A model generated the notes under the pieces. The model was not told the origin of the DNA. It saw only the letters and a program-made list of their open reading frames with translations, and searched no databases. The translations under genes were made by a program, and so were the position numbers. From an uncultured Pelagibacteraceae bacterium (GTDB lineage: Bacteria > Pseudomonadota > Alphaproteobacteria > Pelagibacterales > Pelagibacteraceae): DNA of 64,000 nucleotides. The stretch spans positions 143,376 to 207,375 of the forward strand of contig CACNFY010000001.1 in assembly GCA_902619925.1 (NCBI GenBank), read 5' to 3'. Below are positions 57,182 to 64,000 of the stretch, in pieces (position 1 is the stretch's first letter; the number at the start of each line of letters is the position of its first letter).

Positions 57182-57287
57182 AAAAAAAAAAAATTTTATA
57201 GCTAAAAATCTACTCAGCTCGAGGTTTAGGATAAGGGTAGTTAAACCCAAAAAAGGCAAAGGTAGTTTTAAAAGAAAGAAAAAATAA
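57165..57287 (+). CDS. arfA: ArfA-like alternative ribosome-rescue factor (very small ORF)
   Basis: A 40-aa, very basic ORF reads MATKFKKKKNF, then IAKNLLSSRFRIRVV, then KPKKGKGSFKRKKK. The second half parallels E. coli ArfA ([26 protein letters not shown]), including the KKGKGS[FY] core that sits in the mRNA channel of stalled ribosomes. It ends right after this core, like the processed active form of E. coli ArfA. It overlaps the winged-helix gene by 17 nt. A run of 14 A (57180-57193) lies in codons 6-10. Similarity is from memory over about 25 residues, so the call is good but not certain. Confidence 0.75.
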   Translation: MATKFKKKKNFIAKNLLSSRFRIRVVKPKKGKGSFKRKKK

Positions 57288-57290
57288 TAA

Positions 57291-58220
57291 TTATAGTCTA
57301 GCCCCAATTTGCTGAATAACTTTAGAGGACATTTCAGTCCCTTTATTTAGACTTTCTTTTAACGACATATTGTTTACATGTCCGTGCAAGAAACCAGCAG
57401 CGAAAAGATCACCTGCTCCAGTTAAATCTACTATTTTAAGACCTTTTAATATTCCGCACTCTACTACTTCCTTTTTTCTAATAGCAACAGCGCCTTTTTC
57501 TCCTCTTGTTAATATAATTGTTTTGTCAATAGATTTTGAAAAATTTATTACTTCCTCAAAAGATTTTGCATCTATCAATGACATAATTTCTTGTTCGTTA
57601 GCAAAAGTTATATCCAATTTATTTTTAACTAATTCCAAAAAGTGAGGTTTGTGTCTATCAACGCAAAACTGGTCAGATAAAGACATAGCTACTTTGTTTG
57701 CGTTTTGAATTGCCTTCTCAAAAGCTTTTTTTGGATCTCCTTCGTCCCAAAGATATCCCTCGAGAAGTATCAATTCACTTCTTTTAATTGCATCTAAATT
57801 AACGTCATTCTCACTTATTTTTCCTGCAGTTCCTAAAAAGGTGCACATTGTTCGCTCGGAGTCAGGTGTAACTAATATTAAACAGGTTCCAGTTGGTAAT
57901 TCCTCATTTTTTTTAGAATAAAAATATTGAACCTTCTCATGCTTCAGACCTTCTTCATATTTACTTCCAAGATCATCATCATTTATTTTACCAATAAAAC
58001 CCACTTCATTTCCTAGTTGAGATAATCCAACTATAGTATTTGCTACTGACCCCCCAGAAACAGTTTTTTCTATTTTAAGATTAGTTAATAAATTTTTAAA
58101 TTCTTTTTGATCAAAGATTAATTTCATCGTGCTTTTAGTTAAGTTATTTTTCGTAATGAAATCATCACTTACTTTGCAAATCACATCTACAATTGCGTTT
58201 CCAATTCCTAATATTTTCAT
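57291..58220 (-). CDS. PfkB family carbohydrate/nucleoside kinase (adenosine kinase-like)
   Basis: Ribokinase-fold kinase of 309 aa. SGGSVANTIVGLSQLG near residue 56 is the substrate-side motif, and DLTGAGDLFAAGFLHG near 268 holds the catalytic Asp and anion hole. The opening LGIGNAIVDVICKV and length match adenosine kinase-like members common in alphaproteobacteria; ribokinase or another sugar kinase cannot be excluded. It ends 3 nt from the ArfA-like ORF with no terminator seen between them. Confidence 0.9.
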   Translation of the reverse strand: MKILGIGNAIVDVICKVSDDFITKNNLTKSTMKLIFDQKEFKNLLTNLKIEKTVSGGSVANTIVGLSQLGNEVGFIGKINDDDLGSKYEEGLKHEKVQYFYSKKNEELPTGTCLILVTPDSERTMCTFLGTAGKISENDVNLDAIKRSELILLEGYLWDEGDPKKAFEKAIQNANKVAMSLSDQFCVDRHKPHFLELVKNKLDITFANEQEIMSLIDAKSFEEVINFSKSIDKTIILTRGEKGAVAIRKKEVVECGILKGLKIVDLTGAGDLFAAGFLHGHVNNMSLKESLNKGTEMSSKVIQQIGARL

Positions 58221-58223
58221 TAT

Positions 58224-58877
58224 TTATGCTTTCTTTGTTAAAAGTGGTTTTTTTCTCTTAGGATAGCAAGTAGTACAGATTTTACAAGATAAACCATAGC
58301 ATTCCCTTGCCTTACAGTATTCTCTGCCATAGTAAATTATTTGCAGATGTAATTTATTCCAAGATCTTTTTGGAAAAAGTCGTTTAAGATCTTTTTCAGT
58401 TTGTATTACATTCTTTCCATTAGTCAGACCCCATCTTTGAGCAAGCCTATGAATATGTGTGTCGACTGGAAAGGCAGGATAACCAAATCCCTGAGACATC
58501 ACTACACTAGCTGTTTTGTGACCAACCCCAGGTAATTCCTCTAATTGCTCAAAAGTTTTTGGTACTTTACCATTATATTTTTCAACTAAAGTTTTTGATA
58601 AATTATAAACGCTTTTTGCTTTAACTCTAAAAATACCTATACTTTTTATCAATTTTTCAATTTTTTTTCTTCCTAATTTAACAAAATGCTCAGGTCTATT
58701 GTATTTTGGATAAATATTTTTTGTTACATTATTAACATTTACATCTGTACATTGTGCCGACAAAAGAACAGATATAAGTAATGTAAAAATATTTTTATGT
58801 TTCAAGGGCACAGGTGTTTTTGGATAAATTCTATTAAGAATATTTAATATTTTTTTTGCTCTTTGAAACTCATTCAT
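58224..58877 (-). CDS. nth: Endonuclease III
   Basis: Base-excision DNA glycosylase/AP lyase of 217 aa for oxidised pyrimidines. The helix-hairpin-helix LEELPGVGHKTASVVM near residue 112 has the catalytic Lys, and the Asp follows in FPVDTHIHRLAQRWG. The C-terminal cysteines in CKARECYGLSCKICTTC form the 4Fe-4S site. It overlaps dapB by 4 nt and lies 3 nt from the kinase gene. Confidence 0.97.
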   Translation of the reverse strand: MNEFQRAKKILNILNRIYPKTPVPLKHKNIFTLLISVLLSAQCTDVNVNNVTKNIYPKYNRPEHFVKLGRKKIEKLIKSIGIFRVKAKSVYNLSKTLVEKYNGKVPKTFEQLEELPGVGHKTASVVMSQGFGYPAFPVDTHIHRLAQRWGLTNGKNVIQTEKDLKRLFPKRSWNKLHLQIIYYGREYCKARECYGLSCKICTTCYPKRKKPLLTKKA

Positions 58878-59653
58878 TTATTAAAATTCAACAAGTTTCG
58901 CATTGAATAAAGTCCTGGTTTTTTTTTAATTAACCATTTTGCTGCTGTCAGAGCACCTTCAGAATATAGAGCTCTATCAAATGCTTCATGATTAAGCGTA
59001 ATAATCTCTTTCCCACTTGAAAACTTTACTTCATGTTCTCCAACAACTTCTCCTTTTCTATGTGAATTAAAATTAATTTTTTTACCGTAAGGGAATTTTT
59101 TTTTATTCAAATATTTTTTTCCAATTAATTTATAAAAATCTTTATTTTTTCCTATAGCAATTCCTTTACCAAGCATAAGTGCTGTTCCTGACGGATGATC
59201 TTTTTTATGTTTATGATGTACTTCAAATACTTTGCTAAGAAAATTATTTCCTAGTGTTTGAGATGTTATCTCAGTTAAATACATCAATAGATTTATACCT
59301 AAGCTCATATTGCCAGCTTTCAATATAGGAATTTTTTTTGAATAATTCTTGACTAAATTTTCCTCTTTTTTTGTAAAGCCAGTTGTTCCTATTACGACCC
59401 TTTTTCTTAATTTTTTTGCAATCTTTAAAATTTCTAAGGTACATTTTGGTATAGTGAAATCTATAATAACATCTGAGTCTTTAAAAGCTTTTTCACTATT
59501 TAATTCTGGTAAAATTCCCCTAATTTTTTTTTTAATAATTTTACTTTCCGTTAAAGATACTATTTTAATTGAACTATCTTTGTATGCTGATTTAATAATT
59601 TGCTGGCCCATTCGACCCATAAAACCTGTAATTACAATATTAATTTTTTTCAT
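58874..59653 (-). CDS. dapB: 4-hydroxy-tetrahydrodipicolinate reductase
   Basis: Lysine/diaminopimelate pathway reductase of 259 aa. It has the N-terminal VITGFMGRMGQQII dinucleotide loop, VIGTTGFTKKE near residue 90, and the active-site EVHHKHKKDHPSGTALMLG at about 148. Length is normal. Its start overlaps the stop of the small membrane ORF by 4 nt. The dnaK-dnaJ-dapB order is frequent in alphaproteobacteria. Confidence 0.97.
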   Translation of the reverse strand: MKKINIVITGFMGRMGQQIIKSAYKDSSIKIVSLTESKIIKKKIRGILPELNSEKAFKDSDVIIDFTIPKCTLEILKIAKKLRKRVVIGTTGFTKKEENLVKNYSKKIPILKAGNMSLGINLLMYLTEITSQTLGNNFLSKVFEVHHKHKKDHPSGTALMLGKGIAIGKNKDFYKLIGKKYLNKKKFPYGKKINFNSHRKGEVVGEHEVKFSSGKEIITLNHEAFDRALYSEGALTAAKWLIKKKPGLYSMRNLLNFNK

Positions 59654-59820
59654 TTAATGAATAAATATAGAATTACCATAACTGCTAATATAATAATACC
59701 CCAAATACTTAAGTTTCTAATAAATAATTTTTTTTCTAAGTTGGAACTAATAAAACCTGGAAGAACCAAAATTAATACTGCTATTAAAGCTATTGCTGGA
59801 ATAATTTCTTCTAAACCCAT
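59650..59820 (-). CDS. Small two-helix membrane protein between dnaJ and dapB
   Basis: A 56-aa ORF starting MGLEEIIPAIALIAVLILV, with helices at about 5-24 and 38-55. They are separated by a polar SSNLEKKLFIRNLS loop. It begins 3 nt after the dnaJ stop and its stop overlaps the dapB start by 4 nt (ATGA). The tight packing and clean two-helix profile argue for translation. No family is recognised and no function is proposed. Confidence 0.75.
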   Translation of the reverse strand: MGLEEIIPAIALIAVLILVLPGFISSNLEKKLFIRNLSIWGIIILAVMVILYLFIK

Positions 59821-59823
59821 TAA

Positions 59824-60945
59824 TTAAGTTTTCCAAAAGCTTTTTGCTTTTTGAAAAAACTTTTTAATACTTGGATTTGATTTTTCATTTTCAATCTCTC
59901 TAAATTTTTCTAAAAGATCTTTTTGTTCTTTATTTAAAGAAATAGGAACTTCTGTAACAATCTGAACATATAAATCACCAATTCCATTTCCTCTCATTAA
60001 AGGCATTCCTTTACCTCTAAGTCTAAATTGTCTTCCACTTTGCGTTCCTGATGGTATTTTTATTTTTGCTTTACCACCATCAACAGTTGGAATTTCTAAA
60101 GATGTTCCTAAAGCTGCATCAGCAATTGAAATTGGACATTCAAAAAATAAGTGTTCGTCTTGTCTTTTGAAAAGCTCATGTGAATTGACATTAATGAATA
60201 AGTATAAATCGCCATTTCCTGCTCCCCTCGATCCTGCCTCTCCCTTGCCAGCCAATCTTATACGTGTCCCATCATCAACACCTTTTGGTATTGTTACTGA
60301 CAATCTCTTGTGGATTTGTTTTTTCCCCTGACCATTACAAGAGTTACATGGATTTGTAATTTCTTCGCCCGATCCTGAACATTGAGGGCATGTTTGTTGC
60401 ACTGTAAAAAAACCCTGAGTTGATCTAACTTGACCATGACCGCCACACATCGAACAACTTCCTGCATCATATCCTGGTTTAGAGCCACTACCATTACAGT
60501 TGTCACATTTATCTGATGTAGAAAATTTTATATCTTGTTTCTTACCTGTATATGCCTCTTCTAGATCTATAGTTAAATCATATCTTAAATCTGAACCACG
60601 ATTATTTGATCTTCGTGACCTTCTTCCTCCAAATCCTTCACCAAAAAAATCCTCAAATATATCTGAAAAACTTCCAGAGAAATCAAAGTTTCCAAATCCA
60701 CCTCTGCTGCCTGATCCATTTTCAAATGCTGCATGACCGAAATTATCATAATTTTGTTTCCTCTCTGAATTTGACAGTACGTGATATGCTTCAGAAGCCT
60801 CTTTAAATTTTTCTTCTGCCGCTTTATCTCCCTTATTTTTATCAGGGTGGAATTTTACAGCTAATTTCCTATAAGCTGTTTTAATTTGTTCTGGAGTAGA
60901 GTTTTTATTTAAACCTAAAACATCGTAATAATCTCTTTTTGCCAT
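59824..60945 (-). CDS. dnaJ: Chaperone DnaJ
   Basis: Type I Hsp40 of 373 aa that stimulates DnaK. The J domain has HPD in KFHPDKNKG at about residue 33. A Gly/Phe-rich linker follows (GSGSRGGFGNFDFSG, about 75-90). The zinc domain has four CxxCxGxG repeats (CDNCNGSG, CSMCGGHG, CPQCSGSG, CNSCNGQG) at about 140-205, and the C-terminal substrate domains are normal. It lies 26 nt downstream of dnaK. Confidence 0.98.
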   Translation of the reverse strand: MAKRDYYDVLGLNKNSTPEQIKTAYRKLAVKFHPDKNKGDKAAEEKFKEASEAYHVLSNSERKQNYDNFGHAAFENGSGSRGGFGNFDFSGSFSDIFEDFFGEGFGGRRSRRSNNRGSDLRYDLTIDLEEAYTGKKQDIKFSTSDKCDNCNGSGSKPGYDAGSCSMCGGHGQVRSTQGFFTVQQTCPQCSGSGEEITNPCNSCNGQGKKQIHKRLSVTIPKGVDDGTRIRLAGKGEAGSRGAGNGDLYLFINVNSHELFKRQDEHLFFECPISIADAALGTSLEIPTVDGGKAKIKIPSGTQSGRQFRLRGKGMPLMRGNGIGDLYVQIVTEVPISLNKEQKDLLEKFREIENEKSNPSIKKFFQKAKSFWKT

Positions 60946-60971
60946 AACATGTTATAGACAAATAGTTGTTT

Positions 60972-62894
60972 TTAGGCGCTTTTTTCTTTATTATCGTCTT
61001 TCACTTCTTCAAAATCTGCATCAACAACGTTATCGTCTTTCTTCTCCTCTTTCTTGACATCCTTCGGAGCATCTTCAGGTTTTGCATTTTGTTGCGATTT
61101 ATAAATAGCTTCACCTAATTTCATTGATGCTTGAACTAAATCCTGAGTTTTTTTCTTAATTTCCTCTACATCTGTCCCTTTTAGTGAATTTCTCAAATTA
61201 GCAGATGCATCTTCGATGGCTTTTTTATCGGCATCTGAAACTTTACTACCATGCTCTTTTAAATTTTTTTCTGTTGAATGAAGCAAAGTATCTGCTTGAT
61301 TTCTTGCATCTACTGCCTCTCTTTTCTTTTTATCAGCTTCCTTATTTGACTCTGCGTCTTTAACCATCTGATTAATTTCTTCATCACTTAAACCACCAGA
61401 TGCTTGAATTTGTATTTTTTGTTCTTTACCAGTCCCTTTGTCTTTAGCAGAAACATTAACAATACCATTAGCATCTATATCAAAAGTGACCTCTATTTGC
61501 GGAACTCCTCTTGGAGCTGGAGCAATACCTACTAATTCAAAATTACCTAAAATTTTATTATCAGACGCCATCTCTCTTTCACCCTGAAGAACTCTAATAG
61601 AAACTGCTGGCTGATTATCTTCTGCTGTTGAAAACACTTGGCTTTTTTTTGTTGGTATGGTTGTATTTTTATCGATTAATTTTGTTGATACACCACCAAG
61701 AGTCTCAATTCCTAAAGATAAAGGAGTTACATCTAATAACAATACATCTTTAACATCACCTTGAAGCACACCTGCCTGTATTGCTGCTCCCATTGCAACA
61801 ACTTCATCAGGGTTTACTGATTTATTTGGATCTTTCCCAAAAAAATTTTTAACTTCCTCAATAACTTTCGGCATTCTAGTCATTCCACCTACAAGTACTA
61901 TTTCATCAATTTCACCTGCTGATAACCCTGCATCTTTTAGTGCGGTTTGACATGGTGGGATTGTTCTAGAAATTAAATCTTCTACTAATGCCTCAAGTTT
62001 TGCTCTAGTCATTTTTAAATTAATATGCTTTGGACCAGTTTTATCAGCAGTTATGAATGGAAGATTTATTTCTGTCTGGGTTGCAGATGATAATTCTATC
62101 TTTGCCTTTTCAGCAGCCTCTTTAAGCCTTTGTAAAGCCAATTTATCATTTTTTAAGTCTATACCGTTTTCTTTTTTAAATTCAGTTAAAAGGTAATCAA
62201 CAATAGAATTATCAAAATCCTCTCCACCTAAAAATGTATCACCATTTGTTGATTTTACTTCAAATACACCGTCACCTAGCTCAAGTATTGAAACATCAAA
62301 AGTTCCACCACCTAAATCATAAACAGCAATTTTCTTGTTAGCTTTTTTGTCTAAACCATAAGCTAACGATGCAGCAGTAGGTTCGTTAATTATTCTTAAA
62401 ACTTCTAACCCAGCGATCTTACCGGCGTCTTTAGTCGCTTGTCTTTGAGCGTCATTAAAATATGCTGGCACAGTAATCACAGCTTGTTTCACCTCAGAAC
62501 CCAAATATTTTTCTGCAGTCTCTTTCATTTTCTGAAGAGTAAAAGCAGATATCTGTGATGGTGAATATTTTTGTCCTTTAGCTTCGATCCACGCATCCCC
62601 TTTATCTGAACTTACAATTTTAAAGGGTGCAGTCTCTACATCTTTTTTAACCGTTGGATCATCAAAGTTTCTTCCAATTAGTCTTTTTACAGCAAAAATA
62701 GTATTTTCTGGATTTGTTACAGCTTGTCTTTTAGCTGGTTGACCTATTAATTTTTCGTCATTATCTGTAAACGCTACAACAGACGGGGTTGTTCTTGCCC
62801 CTTCTGCATTTTCTAAAACCTTCGCTTGTGAGCCTTCCATAATGGCTACACAAGAATTCGTTGTCCCTAAATCTATTCCTATTACTTTGCTCAT
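60972..62894 (-). CDS. dnaK: Chaperone DnaK (Hsp70)
   Basis: Hsp70 of 640 aa. The ATPase domain has [12 protein letters not shown] at residue 6, [16 protein letters not shown] near 190, and [12 protein letters not shown] near 335. The linker [14 protein letters not shown] at about 384 leads to the substrate domain, and an acidic C-terminal tail ends in DNKEKSA. Regulation is probably by heat shock: minus-strand TTGTAG (62934-62939), 16 nt, and TATATG (62912-62917) form a weak promoter candidate in the 57-bp gap from grpE. Confidence 0.98.
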   Translation of the reverse strand: MSKVIGIDLGTTNSCVAIMEGSQAKVLENAEGARTTPSVVAFTDNDEKLIGQPAKRQAVTNPENTIFAVKRLIGRNFDDPTVKKDVETAPFKIVSSDKGDAWIEAKGQKYSPSQISAFTLQKMKETAEKYLGSEVKQAVITVPAYFNDAQRQATKDAGKIAGLEVLRIINEPTAASLAYGLDKKANKKIAVYDLGGGTFDVSILELGDGVFEVKSTNGDTFLGGEDFDNSIVDYLLTEFKKENGIDLKNDKLALQRLKEAAEKAKIELSSATQTEINLPFITADKTGPKHINLKMTRAKLEALVEDLISRTIPPCQTALKDAGLSAGEIDEIVLVGGMTRMPKVIEEVKNFFGKDPNKSVNPDEVVAMGAAIQAGVLQGDVKDVLLLDVTPLSLGIETLGGVSTKLIDKNTTIPTKKSQVFSTAEDNQPAVSIRVLQGEREMASDNKILGNFELVGIAPAPRGVPQIEVTFDIDANGIVNVSAKDKGTGKEQKIQIQASGGLSDEEINQMVKDAESNKEADKKKREAVDARNQADTLLHSTEKNLKEHGSKVSDADKKAIEDASANLRNSLKGTDVEEIKKKTQDLVQASMKLGEAIYKSQQNAKPEDAPKDVKKEEKKDDNVVDADFEEVKDDNKEKSA

Positions 62895-62951
62895 ATTATT
62901 ATAATCAAACTCATATAAGTGTTAATTTTTCAACTACAACCTCTTTTAGGA

Positions 62952-63596
62952 TTAATTTTCGCTGATATTTTCCTTATTTTCTTGGTTTTTTTTGTTTTTA
63001 TTGTCCTTTTTTTTGGAAACTGCAACCAAAGAAGGTCTTAGCAATCTGTCTTTCATTGTAAACCCTTTTTGGATTTCTTGTACAATTGTACCTTGTTCTT
63101 TTGTATCATCTTCTACTTCCATCATTGCTTGGTGTATGTTTGGATCTAATTTTTTATTTAAAGCATTTATTGGCTCAATATTATTTCTTTTAAAAATCGA
63201 CAACATATCCTTATTAATAATATTAATATGATCAATTATTTTATTTAAGGCATCACTGTCTTTTAAAACTTCATCGTTTTCTAATGAAGTTTTTGATCTT
63301 TCAAGATTATCCAAAAGATTTAAACACTCCTTAGCAAAGCTGAAGCCTCCGTATTCAAATGCTTCATCCTTCTCTTTTTCATGTCTTCTTCTTTGATTTT
63401 CCATCTCAGCATAGGCTCTTGTAAGTTTATCTTTTAAACTATTAACCTCTTCTTCTGGGGATACTATGGTTTCCTCTGCAACGTCAGTGATTGTGTTGTT
63501 CTCATTATCATTATCATTTGCCAAGTCCTTATCAACTGAACTTTTCTCTATATCCTCTCCAGTGTTATCAGAGTTTTTAATTTCATCTTTTTCCAT
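62952..63596 (-). CDS. grpE: Nucleotide exchange factor GrpE
   Basis: DnaK co-chaperone of 214 aa. An acidic disordered N-terminus (about 1-50) precedes the long coiled coil (EEEVNSLKDKLTRAYAEMENQRRRHEKEK). The beta domain follows, with NIHQAMMEVEDDTKEQGTIVQEIQKGFTMKDRLLRPSLVAVSK. It is the first gene of grpE-dnaK-dnaJ. The usual upstream repressor gene hrcA is absent; rdgB lies divergently 36 bp away. Confidence 0.96.
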   Translation of the reverse strand: MEKDEIKNSDNTGEDIEKSSVDKDLANDNDNENNTITDVAEETIVSPEEEVNSLKDKLTRAYAEMENQRRRHEKEKDEAFEYGGFSFAKECLNLLDNLERSKTSLENDEVLKDSDALNKIIDHINIINKDMLSIFKRNNIEPINALNKKLDPNIHQAMMEVEDDTKEQGTIVQEIQKGFTMKDRLLRPSLVAVSKKKDNKNKKNQENKENISEN

Positions 63597-63632
63597 AGTT
63601 TCTTATATGGTAAGGAAATATAAAAAAACTAG

Positions 63633-64000
63633 ATGAAAAATAAAAAAATAATAGAAATTTTAGTAGGCACAAATAATGATGGAAAATTGAGAGAAATAAT
63701 AGATTTACTACCTAATTTTTACAAAATTTATTCACCAAAAGACTATAAATTAAAAAGTCCTAAGGAAAATGGAAAGAGTTTTTTAGAAAATTCACTAATA
63801 AAAGCAAAATACTTCTCGTTAAAAACAAAAAAAATATGTATTGCAGACGACTCTGGTCTGGAAATCAGTTTACTAAATAACCAACCAGGAATTTTTTCTG
63901 CTAGATGGGGCGGAAAAAAAAATAATTTCGATTTAGCAATTAAAAAGATTTATTCAAAATTATCAAAAAAAGATAAAAAATGGAAAAATAAAATAATTAA
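63633..64000 (+). CDS. rdgB: XTP/dITP pyrophosphatase RdgB (partial, 3' end outside window)
   Basis: The first 122 codons of a Ham1/RdgB protein are present. VGTNNDGKLREI near residue 11 is the nucleotide-binding loop. CIADDSGLEI near 70 has the catalytic Asp and PGIFSARWGG near 88 completes the site. The enzyme removes non-canonical purine triphosphates. It diverges from grpE. The frame is open to the window end. Confidence 0.93.
   Translation, partial: MKNKKIIEILVGTNNDGKLREIIDLLPNFYKIYSPKDYKLKSPKENGKSFLENSLIKAKYFSLKTKKICIADDSGLEISLLNNQPGIFSARWGGKKNNFDLAIKKIYSKLSKKDKKWKNKII

Overview
The window is AT-rich (roughly 30% G+C by eye) and very densely packed. It holds about 73 protein genes and one tRNA, has many 1-4 nt gene overlaps, and has no gene-free stretch longer than about 290 bp. 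Gene content and order (hemE next to a probable origin; mnmE-mnmG-rsmG-parA-parB-holA-lptE-leuS; tim44-fxsA-secB-dnaQ-coaE-aroE-maf-ppsR; dnaK-dnaJ-dapB) are alphaproteobacterial. The low G+C, streamlining and near absence of regulators point to the marine SAR11 clade (Pelagibacterales). This is inferred from gene content and style; no 16S rRNA gene is present. No insertion sequence, prophage, CRISPR array or integron was seen.

Layout. 1-8 kb: end of an ABC exporter, folD, membrane proteins, hemD/hemC diverging from tsaD. 8-13 kb: acetate activation (acs) and an acetate/solute:Na+ symporter pair flanking a conserved unknown gene. 13-23 kb: rpe, heparinase-like gene, purH, pterin dehydratase, tRNA-Gly, sulfotransferase, ubiH-like gene, ftsK, lolA. 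23-27 kb: a malate thiokinase pair (mtkA/mtkB) and malyl-CoA lyase, which together interconvert malate and glyoxylate plus acetyl-CoA. 27-30 kb: his operon. 30-32 kb: hslVU behind a probable heat-shock promoter. 32-38 kb: tim44-like, fxsA, secB, dnaQ, coaE, aroE, maf, ppsR.

38-49 kb: a probable chromosomal origin between ppsR and hemE, with transcription running away on both sides, followed by hemE-hemH-hemJ, rho, mnmE, mnmG, rsmG, parA and parB. Two parS-like palindromes lie inside mnmG and rsmG. 49-54 kb: holA, lptE, leuS and a lipoprotein. 54-57 kb: porin, ThiE-like protein, YggS, L,D-transpeptidase and an orphan winged-helix regulator. 57-64 kb: a very small ArfA-like ribosome-rescue gene, then a sugar/nucleoside kinase, nth, dapB, dnaJ, dnaK and grpE on the minus strand, and the start of rdgB.

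I see no large undescribed system. The most useful new items are small or cis-acting: a 40-aa ArfA-like ORF with a 14-A run, two small membrane-protein ORFs locked into operons by ATGA overlaps, the origin/parS architecture with an orphan terminator, a near-leaderless heat-shock-type promoter at hslVU, and a lysine-rich leader on acetyl-CoA synthetase.
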